From positions 29,892,402 to 29,956,401 of the forward strand of contig OY821750.1 in the NCBI GenBank assembly GCA_963682055.1: a DNA stretch of 64,000 nt, given 5' to 3'. Both the position numbers and the translations under genes were made by a program. This document shows, piece by piece, positions 11,011 to 22,576 of this stretch (position 1 is the stretch's first letter; the number at the start of each line of letters is the position of its first letter). The notes under the pieces are model-generated. The model saw nothing but the letters and a program-made list of their open reading frames with translations. It ran no database searches and had not been told where the DNA came from. Source of the stretch: Primula veris. Its lineage: Eukaryota; Streptophyta; Magnoliopsida; Ericales; Primulaceae.

Positions 11011-13139
11011 TATGTTAAACATACCCTAAATACTAATTAAGGAGCTCGTGTTAGTTCGCAATGATATGATAATCTTTTTCTTTTCATTTTGATTAGAAGA
11101 CTTGGGAGTTGGGACAATTTAGCTAAAAACAATAATGATTTGGTCGGTGATCATAATATCAGGATACTTTTTTTGAATGTCATGTGAACGTACTATCATA
11201 TTTTCAAGGAAAAGGGAAAGAAATTTGGTCACAAATATGTCAATGTGACAATATGATCATACGACACTCGTATTTTCCTGTAATTTATTCGCATGTGGAG
11301 GTAACATACCACTTAGTCAGTTTATTAGGCCTATGTACATTTAAAAATAACAAAAGTGAACTTATGGCAGAGCCAAACGACAAGAATTCCTCTTACCTGA
11401 AATTAAAAAATGAAGAAAAACTCTTAAAAGAGGCAGAAATAACTCAAATAAATACTAAAACAACGCAAAGCTGTAATTGTAAAAACCAACTGATCTCAAC
11501 ATAAACCAGATCAAGTAGGGAAATCAAGTTGAAGTTCGATGATCAAACCATTTAGACAAGCTATTCTTTCTGTTTCAAATTGGGCAAAATCGATCTTCCA
11601 TGTAGGTGCCGTAGGCCCGAAGCTTAAAAAAATTCAGCGAACCTCCCTTGAAGCACCAACACTCATTAGCTAAAATAATTTGCAATATGATATTTAGCAC
11701 TATCTTAAAAGGCTCACTTCAAAGCACAATGATTACAATTCATGATTCGAATGCAGAACTTGATTCAAGGTTGATGGCTGGGGGTGAAAGAAAAGATCGA
11801 TTTCACGTTTTTTTATGCAATAAAGCTTACGATTTTTAGGCTTTCTAGTGAAGCTAATTAAAAAAATGTTTAAGCTACATCCTTGTCTTCATAACATCTC
11901 CAGTAAAATGTTATCAAATGTTTCTGGTTTTTAGATAAAAGTGACGATACTGTGACAATATATTATCGTTATATCCTGCTGGTATCAGACCAAACTCTTA
12001 GACGTCTGCGCGCGAGACTTGGGCACTAGTCCAAACCGATTAGTCTCAACTAAAATCAAATTGATACACCCTGAAACTTGTCGTCCCTGGGAAAGAAGCC
12101 CAATAGTATAAATGAGACCTACTCAAATGGTGAGTTATTTGACCATAATATAAGCTTCAACCGGACTACAATCTCATCCACATATTTCAGGCGCGAAACG
12201 GAGACAAGTATTAAATCGGTCGCGTACCCACTAACACGGATTTTCCTCAATGGTCAGACCAATCTGTCTATCTGGGAAGATTTCAAATGAACCGGAGGGC
12301 AAAGATATTCCAAAATCTCCGTAAATGGAGCCTATAGTCATTTGGAAAATGCGTGATAATCAGGACTTGAAAAAATATTCATATTGTTTGATGAGAAAAA
12401 TACAGTTATTAAAATAAATCATACTCGGTGAATTGAACATCTAAATCAGGCGATTCAAATTGGAGAACGTGAACATACGTCTTACCAAAGTCTCAACCCA
12501 ATGTTAGCTTCATCACCTAGAGTTTAGCGGATATAAACTTCGTCTGGTTCAGCAGTATTTTGAAACCAGGAAAACTAGATGCTTCACTCAACTTTAACTA
12601 TTGACAACTTGCTCTACACTAGCACAAATTTACCGATTCAAGTTAAGCTTGTTCACAATTCTTGTTCTTGGGTACGTTTTCGTTAAGTTTATAGTCATGT
12701 GATGTCATTTTCCATGATGAAGTGCCCAATTATAGCAAATACCCAAAAAGCTTATCCCCAATCTTATCAACTCTAAAATACTAAAAGAAAACCTTCAATC
12801 ACCACGGGAAACACTCCGATTCTTGTCCCACAAAATTTCTTGAACATGCATATATATATATATATATATATATATAGCTTTCTTTTTCATAAAAATAAAT
12901 ATTTCACATAAAATATTTTCCCAAACAAGTGCTTTTAACAATTATTTGGCCAAATACCACCACCTCACAGAGCAAAAATATTTGTTTTTATCTTTTCTCA
13001 CCTTTTTTTGCCATCTTGATCGATTTTCCGTTAATGTAAACCGAAACTTCAACCATTCAAAAGAAACATACTACTAAATATACTTTCAGGACCGGATTTT
13101 GGGCTAGACCCAATAGGCACGAACCTACGGCCTTCAAAA
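11011..13139. other. Intergenic DNA, no gene recognised
   Basis: Open frames of 60-106 codons occur (for example 11184-11504 and 12078-12290) but none carries a known motif, and no coherent exon set links them. The part at 12000-12300 has higher GC and may derive from an old transposon. Confidence 0.35.
12849..12876. repeat. (AT)n microsatellite
   Basis: An uninterrupted TA dinucleotide run of about 28 bp. Confidence 0.9.
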
Positions 13140-13320
13140 AACGTATATTTTCAAGGACCCCGTTTGGTAAAATATTAAATATATATATAATTCATTTTCT
13201 TTATTTAATGAATAGTTATATGTGGCCGAGTGGTTGGTTTTCTTATTAAAAAGTATAGTCAAACCGTGTTCGAGTGTTTGTGGAGACAATATTTTGTTTT
13301 TTTATTTCATTTTAGAATTT
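13140..13320 (+). repeat. tRNA-related SINE-like sequence
   Basis: TGGCCGAGTGGTTGG (13223-13237) matches the internal A-box region of plant tRNA-Leu/Ser genes. GTGTTCGAGTG (13266-13276) resembles a B box about 35 bp later. The rest does not fold as a tRNA, so a tRNA-derived SINE or decayed tRNA pseudogene is the best reading. The ends are approximate. Confidence 0.4.
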
Positions 13321-15367
13321 AGTACACTAATAAACTCTTTAATTTTATGTAACCTTCTATATGATCTTCTATATTAAAAAAAACAGAAAAGAACCTGGTT
13401 TGTTAAATAGATAACAGATTTAGTTCATGATTTTCTTTTTAAAAAATCATAGTATAATTTTAGGTCGAATGCGAAATTTATAAAAAATTTGCTTCGTATC
13501 ATTTTTTATTTTTTTTAAATGTGCTCAACTTATTGCATATAATATTTTTTAGCTTAATATTTTATCATTTATTAATCATATGTTATAATATAAGTGTTAT
13601 TTAAATATCTTCTTTTTTTTTTAGGAAGAAAAAAAAATTCTCATTTGTAAGGTGGTCTAAGGTCACCAAAACTCAAGAAACCGCTTAATTACATTGTTTG
13701 ATATGCTAGTAAAAGTAAATTGAAGCCCATGATGGAATTTCATGATTTTGGCCCATATTGTAGACTGATCCGTTGATCACTCACTAGCTAGCTAACGCTA
13801 GCACTGATTTTACCTGTTCCTTGGGAAATAACTATAGAAATATGTGGATTAAAAAAATGCAGAAATTAGTGTCTATTTTATGCTCCAGATTAAAATTTGC
13901 TTAAACCCGCCTAGTCTTTCAGGCTCATGGGCTCGGCCTACCGTGTAGGTTGCGCCAAATTTCCGCCTAGTCTCACTTTTTAGAATACTGAAAGAGAAAG
14001 AATACTTTATACAAAAACAAACAGCTTGGTAATTGGTAAAAAAAAAAAAAATTTAAATGAGTTTTGGTAAAGTTTACGAGGCCACACCTTGATCGCTGGT
14101 ATAGTATTGTATAAGTTCAAGAAAGTACTAGCAAATCTTTTTTCATCAGGATAAAATGTGCACGCTTACATCATTTATAATTTTCTCATTTCAAATTTCT
14201 TATGCCCCTTCCACATTTGTATTACTTTCATATTAATTTCATTTGATTTTACATCTGCAAGTAAATTAAAAGAGTTACCTAATGATATACTTATTTCTCC
14301 TAGATCAACAAGGTTTCACCATACCATGATCAACTAGTATAACACCTTCCATATCTTATAAAATAATTCTGTCAAAAGAATCTAAACTGATTAAACTCCA
14401 AATCATATTAGTTTTCCATTTTCACACATTTGCAGGCATACAAAGCCTGGCCTTGCAGGGAGGACTTGTTACAAGATTTTAGGCCATTCTCATTCTCAAT
14501 TGTTTGCCAGAAAACCTTCATTAGTTAACTTGATGATTGTGCAGTGCAATCTACAATTTCTATTTTCCTCCTCAATCATATCAACTTCCAGTCGAATCCG
14601 CAGGATGTGTTAAGGTAGCAGCATCCACACTTAAAAGCTTTCCAAGAAGCTTTAGCTTTTGAGATAAGAAATTGCCAAATTTTAAGTGGCAACACAAACA
14701 ATTTTACCCTCTTGTGCAACAGAAGATTCAATGTGGAAATAAATTCCCCTCAAGTTCATGCGTTACTCCAGTCTAAACAACAATTAAAATCATTAATATT
14801 CCCTCATTTAAACAGGTGTCTGCTATCAATCATACAAATAATACGAACAGATTTCAAATCCCAACTTTCATCTTCCTTCAAATTTTATCGGAAAAAAAAA
14901 GGGACTCAGTTTTTATGTATATATTCACTAATACAGTAATGTGTTGGGACATTTTAGCTTCTTTTTTCCCTAAGTTTCGCAACTACAAAAAATTAATGTC
15001 ACCGAACAATAAAGCAGGTATGGAAATGCAGATCACGTTCGGCCAAATCAATATTTGTAAATTTTGTCTTCCCTTAATCCAACTTATTAGAAGCAGAAAT
15101 TCTATCATCACTTTATCCGCGACATTTTTGTCAACACCGAAACAAGTAATCCCATCTTTAACTGCATCAGACTAATAAGAATAAAATGTTGTATGGATTA
15201 TAACTATATACCACGTACAAGAAAACTAACAATCTCAATCATATTACACCTAAAATACCAAGATCCATAAAAGAAATAGTCTTGTCTCTAGTTAACTTTG
15301 ACAACAAAAATGGGAGATAAACACATTCTACTAAAGACAGGAAACAAAACAGATCTATCAAGGCAAG
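13321..15367. other. Intergenic DNA downstream of the heat shock factor gene
   Basis: AT-rich to about 14400, then a more balanced stretch up to the HSF stop codon at 15368. The HSF transcript would be expected to end in the last few hundred bases. Short GCCTAG-rich repeats appear near 13905-13975 and resemble a decayed element also seen near 19570-19715. No other gene was recognised. Confidence 0.4.
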
Positions 15368-18300
15368 CTAAAATCCACCTCTAAAAAGTGAGAATGGGTA
15401 GGGGGGTGGACTTAAATTTGCCCTACCAAAGTAACCGACGTCATTGCTATCAAAATTATCATTTCCGCGGTCACTTTGTTCAGAAATATAAATGTCCGCG
15501 TTGGATGAAGAAGGGCCATATGAATTATACACAAAATTGTAAGGTTCTGAGGAAACTAAATGTTGATCCACAAATTGGCTTTGTCCCAACCATTTATTAT
15601 TCGATGGTGTTTCGGGAGATGGAGACGACCCGAAAAATTGTATATCTGGTGAGGAAATTGACGAAGATATTCCTGCTTCAGGGTCCAGTGATGAACTCGT
15701 TGGTGGTGAGTCTGGTGACAAGGATAAACGAGAGAGTGTTATACGTCTTTTTTTCTCGCGAGATAATCTTTTGAACCGTTCTTTTTCAAGAACAAGACGT
15801 GGGAGAATTCCTGGGTCGTCGGCAACTCTGTAGAGAAAATTCATCATTTGTTGAGGGCGTTTTTCAGTGGCTTCAAGCCTTTGGTTCATTCTTTCGAGCT
15901 CTATTTCCATATCCCTTTGCTCAAGTTTTAATCTAGTGATCTCTACTAACATCTCTTCTTCATCTGCTTCCTCGTCACCATGTTTGCGTAATGAATAAGG
16001 GGATTTATTGTGCTTTCTTCTGATGATGTTCTTGAGTAAATGCTTTTGTCCACGAAGAAACCATTCGTTTGCAAATTCCCATCTATCTGGATCCACTTTT
16101 CTGAAACCCTGATGCGAATTCACAGATGTATATTACTTCAGTAAAATATTGAATCATTTTTTGAACAAAAATAATAGACTAATAGGAATAAAGTAGTCTA
16201 AGATACAAGTTTTCCATGATTCATGGATTATTGGTGGACAGTACACCAACTAAATACATAATTATCGAAAAACAATATTCAGAAATGATTAGGAAATCGG
16301 AAAATATTACAAGGTACTGTCTCGTGTTCAGAGCAATTGTTACGCCTATAGAGTTTAACCCGCAACAACTATGAAAATAATAATTCACGACATTTTACTT
16401 TGTAGAATTCCCGTAGTATGTATACATTTAACATGTATAAACAAAACAAATGTAGAATTAAGAAGAGAAAAATTGAATCTACATAGCATCTATATCTCCC
16501 TCCCCATACGTCTTCCCTTTCTCATTGATATGTAAAAAATCACATCAAACATTTAAAAGCTAATTTTCCTTCCCCTAGTCTATATATTATGTGTGCCTAA
16601 ATTTATAGGAGTAATGTATTTGATAGATGTAACAATAAGGGCTTATTTTACTTTTGTACCTTTAAACCTGGATTAGATTTTCAAAGTCACCCTCCCCTGC
16701 TATTCCAAATAACCCAATCTCATTTCTTAGTCCAATTTCACTAGTAATCCAACCCCAATTTGACTCCAATTCCATGTAAACAAACCGGATACCAAGTGAT
16801 TGATTGAATTATCAATTATACTAGATAATTGTATCATGGTAATTTAGTGATGCACCTAATAATGGTTATAACTTATAAGTGAGGGAATTACATTGTGCGA
16901 TATTAAACATGTTATTTGGTTATAATATATGAATTAAATTAAATTCAGACAATTTAAGCATTAATCATATTCATAATCAAACAACATGAATTAAGGGAAC
17001 CATTAAGTCAAAACTCAAAAGTAAGATTTTTGTTATCACAACTTAATACTATCTACTGTATCCGAAATAATCTTACTAGTTAAAATCAGTGACACGCCAA
17101 AAGTTCCAAACCGCCTAAGACTAAATTTTCACCTCTAACTTTAATAAATATACAAATTTACTTTTTATGAGGTTTCATTACAATAAAATAATAGTACCTT
17201 AAAATATTCCTTTTTTTCCAAATCAATAAAGGTTGGTTAGAAATAACTGGAGTAATAAATATGTGCGTCAAATTTCAAATATAAACTTTTAATGATCAGA
17301 ATACAAAAATTTGAATAGACAAATTGGACAGTCATTTTGTACAAACTCAAAAAGCAAATTGAAGTATTATTGTAGGAAGAATAGACTAATAAAGGTCATC
17401 CTAATTCCTATGTGTGTTATTTGGTGCTTATAAGTTATAACTAACCCAACAAAGCTATGACCAAACTAAACTTCCTTTTTTAACAAAATTTAAATCAAAA
17501 TCACTCAATTGACCATATTAATCAAATTCAGGACATTAAGCTTAATAATTACACAAGCTGACATTTTAGATTAAACAACATAATCGATGTGGTATTCAAA
17601 AACAAATGATTTTTTAATAGATAATCGATATAAACCTTTCGGCACCACCCATAATTACAGAAAAGTAGTTCACTTGGATAATTCAAACTCAAACAAAACT
17701 CATGTTAAAAATACTATAGTAGCAAAACAAGGCCAAATACGGTTAATTGGGTTTTTTTACCCTGTATTGTTGCGTTTTTCTTGTTTACTATCCTGTTTTA
17801 TCAATTTACCTATTTTGTATCCTTTATTTTTACATTTTGGACTTTTCCATCAAATTATCGATGGAAAACCAAAATAATTGGAAGAACAAGTTTTAAAATG
17901 TAAAAAAACATAAATTCAGGATACTAATTGGAAAAACTAACAATTTAAGGTAATAATCGATAAACATCAACAATACAAGGTACAAATTAAGACCCGGAAA
18001 AACTAATATACTCACCTATGTGTTGATATAACTAAACTATGACCAACCAGGCAACCACAACTTCATTACTTAACAAAATCAAGACCAAAATCACTCAATT
18101 GATCAAATTACAACATTACGCTTAATAACTACACAAACTGACATTTTTGACCAAAAAGACATCATGATAATAAGTAACTTAATTATTATTAAACTACAGG
18201 CTTGATCAATATATGGTCCATGTGGGATAATTCAAACTCTAACAAAACTCATTTCTAAAGCACTATAAAACCAAGCTAACATTTTAGAATTGGTAGCGTC

Positions 18301-19258
18301 TTTATACAGTCGAGTTTTTCTTAATCCAGTCCTAGCTTCGTTATTCGGAAATCAAAGTCGTAATTCTGAAAACAGACTCCGAGGCTTGACTTTTTCAAAT
18401 TTGTTGACTTTTTTGAATTTCACTATTCTTTATCCCAAAAAAAGTATTCATATTTTTGTAAATTGGCCCTATAGCCTATTTCAGTATTCTTCAATGCATT
18501 GGACAAAAATAATGAATTTTTTTATGAAATTATTAAATGTCACACGGAGCAAATTACGACCGGAAATAGCTATCAACCCAACACTAAAGAAAACAATACT
18601 TTTATGATGACGTTGTTAGGTATTTACAGTAAAATTTCACTTTGAAATAGTGCAATATACAATATTCATGAATTAATTATTAAAAAAAAGCCCAAAATTG
18701 TAAAAAAAAAAATTCAACCATGACCGTTTAGAATAAATAACATCCAAATTTTAAAAAAGTCAACAAATTCAAAAAATCCAAGGCTCGAGTCTGTTTTCAG
18801 AATTACGAATTTGATTTCCGAATAACAAAGCTAGGGCTGAATTAAGAAAAACTCGACTGTGTATAAATACGCTGCCTTTAGAATTACAAGACTTATGATA
18901 GTAAGTACTAAGTAGAGTAGTATAATTAGTATTAAATTGATCGATATATAATCGATGTGGGATAATTCAAACTCAAATAAAACTAAATTCTAAAACACTA
19001 TAAAAGAAAAACAAAGAAAAATAGTAAAATAAATAGACTCACATATGTGTTGAGCTGACGAACAAAGCTAGAGAAATTACTATGTTTAAAATAAACAGGT
19101 AAAATCGTGTGTGAAAATTCCAAAGGCTCAACAACTAAGAAACTGTTGTTAGCTTTTCCCCAAGTGATAAGCCTCTCAGTCGTTGGATCACTTATCATCT
19201 GATATGTCTTCATAATGAACGGTGCGATTTGGTTGTTATTATTATTATTACTTTCCAT
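15368..19258 (-). CDS. HSFC1: Class C heat shock transcription factor, two exons
   Basis: Exons are 19258-19043 and 16108-15368 (318 residues); the 2,934-bp intron is phase 0 with donor TAT|GTGAGT and acceptor CAG|GGT. Heat shock factors bind GAA-type heat shock elements in stress-gene promoters. The DNA-binding domain spans residues 11-105, with [30 protein letters not shown] and [20 protein letters not shown]; the intron sits at the family-conserved place between QLNTY and GFRKV. A coiled-coil HR-A/B region follows at about 121-165 without the long insert of class A, and a basic KKRR (191-194) is a likely nuclear localisation signal. No AHA-type activation motif is evident, as expected for classes B and C. 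The Asn-rich start and domain sequence fit HSFC1. The first ATG directly precedes the domain, as usual. The intron carries a MITE and tandem duplications. Confidence 0.93.
17425..19010. repeat. Tandem duplications within the HSF intron
   Basis: A block containing CAAAGCTATGACCAA, AATCACTCAATTGA, ACACAAGCTGACATTTT and GATAATTCAAACTC occurs at about 17450-17720 and again at 18030-18270. A third partial copy is at about 18935-19010, beside exon 1. The MITE at 18292-18876 interrupts the last interval. The junction near 18013-18025 (ACTCACCTATGTGTTGA) resembles the exon 1 donor region (ACTCACATATGTGTTGA, 19037-19053). Confidence 0.65.
18292..18876. mobile_element. Mutator-type MITE (585 bp) in the HSF intron
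   Basis: Flanked by the identical 9-bp sequence TTTAGAATT at 18283-18291 and 18877-18885. The ends are inverted: GGTAGCG...TTTATACAGTCGAG on the left and the reverse complement of GGCAGCG...TTTATACACAGTCGAG on the right. The terminal inverted repeats run for about 140 bp and include TTCGGAAATCAAA and AATTCTGAAAACAGACTC. The 9-bp duplication and long inverted repeats are the hallmarks of Mutator-like elements. There is no transposase, so it is non-autonomous. A related one-ended copy begins at 719. The transposase that moves it is not identified: its ends differ from the MULE at 25391. Confidence 0.9.
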
Positions 19259-19300
19259 TTTACAATAAAACAGTTAAAAAAAAACACTCTCTGTATATAT

Positions 19301-19308
19301 TATATATA
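19301..19308 (-). promoter_or_regulatory. Possible TATA box of the HSF gene
   Basis: A TATATATA stretch on the minus strand, about 45 bp upstream of the HSF start codon. It would leave a very short leader, so a more distal promoter is equally possible. Confidence 0.3.
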
Positions 19309-19310
19309 AG

Positions 19311-20449
19311 CTGATTTTTTAGGGAAATTTAAGGTGAGGTATGTATACTTGTGTTTTATGGTGACTATTATCCGTTTTTGTCTCGATTCAAATAAGGATA
19401 TTGATGAGGGAGCATGGTGATATTTATTGTCAACTGTTAAATTACATAATTGTACTTCTGGTTTTTATTATAATGTTATTTGATTCTTACTTTTTTGAAA
19501 TGATAACTTGTGAGTCCCTAGGTTTTGAGCATGGCATATTTAGTTTATTTCTACTCACTGTTCTAAAAGGCGGAATTTATGCGGGTGTTGGCCATAATCA
19601 CGTCTAATTTTACTTAATTACCGTCTAATATTGCATAATCCTGCCTAATCTGTTAGATTTTTAGGTTTCGTCTACCGTCTATGAGCCGCCTAATTTCCGT
19701 CTAGGCGTGGCTTTTAGAACACTGTTTTTACTCAATTATCATTATTATTCATGAAAAGTATGACACAAGTATAGGAAAGCCGATTTTAAAGAGTTGGCCT
19801 GTAAGTATATTGCTGGTGTCGGTTTGAAAAGTTAGTTGGTATCTTTAAGTAACGTCACATCATTATTATTTAGTGTCGGGTTTTAAAAAAACTTGCTAAC
19901 TGTAACAAGAAAAATAAAGAGTGAGTATGGACTCTTGAGTAAGGGAAAGGCTTCAAAAGTTTTCTTTGGGTTATGCACGTCTTTTCGGAGTATAAAAACA
20001 TAAAGTAGTGACTGTATGTGGGGCATTTGAGAATATGAAATATAAAATATATTTTTATAGTTAAGACTAAAAAGACGGATGTATCATTTAAAAAATAACA
20101 TAAAACTAACATGATAATGTGTAAGAAAATTGTCACTTTATTACTTATGTGTTATCTTGTAACTAAAGAAATGTAGTTAATATAAAAAGTAAAAAAAAAA
20201 CCTAACAAAAGTAACACTACCATTAGAGATATTCTTAGAAACTTAGAACCCAAGCCACTGTAGCGGCTGTGAATTTTCAATTTTATCTTTATAAACACCA
20301 CATTGTACTATTCCTTAAGCATATATAGAATTAGTTAGCAAGGAAGTACTATTGTTACATTACAAAACTATGCCATTTAAAACGAAATCTTAGTAGAATC
20401 ATGGGTATCAAAAATGTAAAGAAACAATGAACATGTGACGGGTGGGATT
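19311..20449. other. Upstream flank of the HSF gene
   Basis: No gene recognised. The stretch 19566-19715 holds repeated GTCTAAT/GCCTAAT motifs and CTAGGCG, resembling a decayed plant repeat also hinted at near 13905-13975. Confidence 0.4.
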
Positions 20450-20995
20450 AAGGCGGTTAATGAATCGAACTGTTTATGAACATGTTCGTATTCGGTTCGT
20501 TAAAAACTCGACTCGTGTTTGTTTATTTACTAACGAACCGAGCCTGAACACAATAATAAGGCTTATGAATATATTCTGTTTGTTTGAAAACTCGTTTAAT
20601 TATTTTTAATATATTTTTTAAATATATATTTCCGTTTATATATGTAAATTTTATCTAATAGTATAATGTTGATGATCAATAAATATTCTTTAATTTAAGT
20701 AATAAATTTATTTTTTAAACTAACTATAATTAAAATTAAAATTAAAATCACAATAACTAAATTTATTATTACTTATCTTAACACTTATTTTATCTAATTA
20801 ATTTTTTTTTTATTCAAAACGATATTAAACTTGTCAAAAAAAAACGTGTTGAGAAAATACTCATGAATAGACTCGTGAACAACTCGTATGTAAACGAGTC
20901 GAATTTGAGCAAGATTTTAAGTCTTGTCTAGTAAACGAGCCGAGTTTGAACACAGTAAAACTCGAATCGGTTCGGCTCATTCGCACTCTAATGGG
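20450..20995. repeat. Decayed repeat with ACGAGTCGA-type motifs at both ends
   Basis: Its two flanks carry repeated GTTCGTTAAAAACTCGACTCG and AAACGAGCCGAGTTTGAACAC motifs in roughly inverted arrangement, around an AT-rich centre. This is a common plant intergenic repeat pattern. No exact termini or target duplications were found. Confidence 0.4.
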
Positions 20996-21119
20996 ATGGA
21001 CGTGATGTTTACAAATGTTTTTGGATTATTTGTAAGCAAAAGGTGGGGACCATTTCCATTTTTAATCAAAAACTTTTTTGCCAACACCTCAATGGCCCCA
21101 CCTTTTAGATATTTTTCGA

Positions 21120-21715
21120 AAGTTTGGGTGTTCAACTACGGGTGGGTGCCCACGGGGTGAATATGTTTTGAATTGAGTCGGATTGATATCAATCGTAACT
21201 TAACCTACAAAATAAATAGCGAGACGGATTGATGATTAATAAAATTTAAATGTTAACTCAATACAATCAAATCCGTTACAATTAAAACTCCAACTCAACC
21301 CGCAAAATAAATTGCGGGTTAGAACGAGTTGGATTATGATTAATTCTTACACTTTCATTTATGTTTTGATATTTTGCATAATTACCTTAAATTTTAAAAT
21401 AAATTGATTTTTTTAAAGAGAAATATAAATGAAAACCCATCAAAAATATGTTTAGAACATTAGCGAACAAATAACAAAACTAAAATATAACAATAATGAA
21501 AGGTTGGTATCTTAAAATACACACAATGTATATATAAATATATATATTACGGGTTGAAACGGGTTGTGATGGATTAACCCGCGGTTTGAAAAACCCAACT
21601 CTAACCCAACCCGCAAAATATATAGCGGATTGGGATGAGACGGATTAATTTTTTTTTGGACACTCAATCCGCTCCAATCCGTACGGGCTGAGTTTGCAGA
21701 TTTTTTATCCATCCT
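21120..21715. repeat. Decayed repeat rich in AACCCGC/GCGGGTT
   Basis: Contains several copies of CAACCCGCAAAATA, ACGGGTTG and GGATTG in both orientations, resembling fold-back plant repeats. Boundaries are uncertain and there is no coding content. Confidence 0.4.
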
Positions 21716-22017
21716 TATGTTTAACTACGCGCTATTGAGAATATGTGTGTGCGTTTTTTAGGCAAAGCTAACAAGCTTATTATCTGTTAATTTCTTAGTC
21801 AAAATGTTACTGAATTTTATTCATTTTGATTTGAAACAAGTATCAGACCGGTATTGGGTGAGACATGGTGGAACAACATATTTTAAAAATGTAAGACACG
21901 CCGCAACAAATAATCCATCATAAGAATTTATATTAAAATACGGTTTGGCTAACGAGTGCGTCATATGAATATACATATATAATTATATATGTTTTTTAAA
22001 TTCACATTAATAAAAAC

Positions 22018-22576
22018 TGTGACGATCCAGATTTACATGAAGGAATTTCTGTGGTAAGAGTACTCGTGTGCTATTTGAGCTTAAAGATCCATTTCCTATC
22101 AACAATGTTTTTTAAAGCCGTGCGGCACAATAGCGAGGACGGAACTCCACAGTTAAGCGTGCTTAGCTTGGAGTAGTACCAGGATGGGTGACCCGTCTGG
22201 GAAGTTGTGCCAAAGCGGACAATATTGTTGATACAGACGTGACAGTTCGGTCCGTGAGGTCGGGTCGTTACATATGGTATTAGATCCTCTATCTGGCCAA
22301 AAATGTGGGGACTATCACGTGTGTGTGGACCCCTGAAGGACGATGTGCACGACGAGAACGTCGTGCCTAAAGGGGGGTGATTGTGACGACCCAGATTTCC
22401 AGGAAGGATTTTCTGTGGTGCGGTGTTGTGCGTTAGTAGCATATCACCCATATATGAGAGTACTCGTATGGTATATGAGCTTAAAGATCCATTTTCTATC
22501 AATAAGGCCTTTTAAAGCCGTGCGGCACAATAACGAGGACGGAACTCCACAGTTAAGCGTGCTTAGTTTGAAGTAG
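22018..22576 (+). mobile_element. Cassandra-type TRIM retrotransposon, truncated at the 3' LTR
   Basis: The 5' LTR is 22018-22272: it starts TGTGACGATCC, ends GGGTCGTTACA, and contains 5S rRNA-like sequence. A primer-binding-site-like TATGGTATTAGATCC follows at 22273, resembling the complement of initiator tRNA-Met. The internal region is only 109 bp and codes for nothing. A purine tract AAAGGGGGGTGA (22368-22379) precedes the 3' LTR at 22382, which starts TGTGACGACCC and breaks off near 22576 inside the 5S-like part. LTRs with an embedded 5S-like region define Cassandra. The 5' LTR lacks about 40 bp that the 3' LTR has after TCTGTGGT. Confidence 0.88.
22135..22211 (+). other. 5S rRNA-derived domain in the Cassandra 5' LTR
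   Basis: The sequence follows plant 5S rRNA through its internal pol III promoter: AACTCCACAGTTAAGCGTGCT (box A at 22151-22163), GAGTAGTACC (22171-22180) and AGGATGGGTGACC (box C, 22181-22193), then CTGGGAAGT. It is not a 5S gene: the rest of the molecule diverges and it sits in an LTR. The 3' LTR copy keeps box A but has lost box C. Confidence 0.88.

Noticed and set aside
11184..11504. A 106-codon gene
   Set aside because: Low-complexity Lys/Asn-rich composition, no domain, no promoter context.
15388..15774. A plus-strand gene of 128 codons
   Set aside because: It is the antisense of the HSF second exon, which has strong family motifs.
22135..22211. A 5S rRNA gene
   Set aside because: Only the promoter half matches 5S rRNA, it lies within an LTR, and the same sequence recurs in the partner LTR. 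It is the Cassandra domain.
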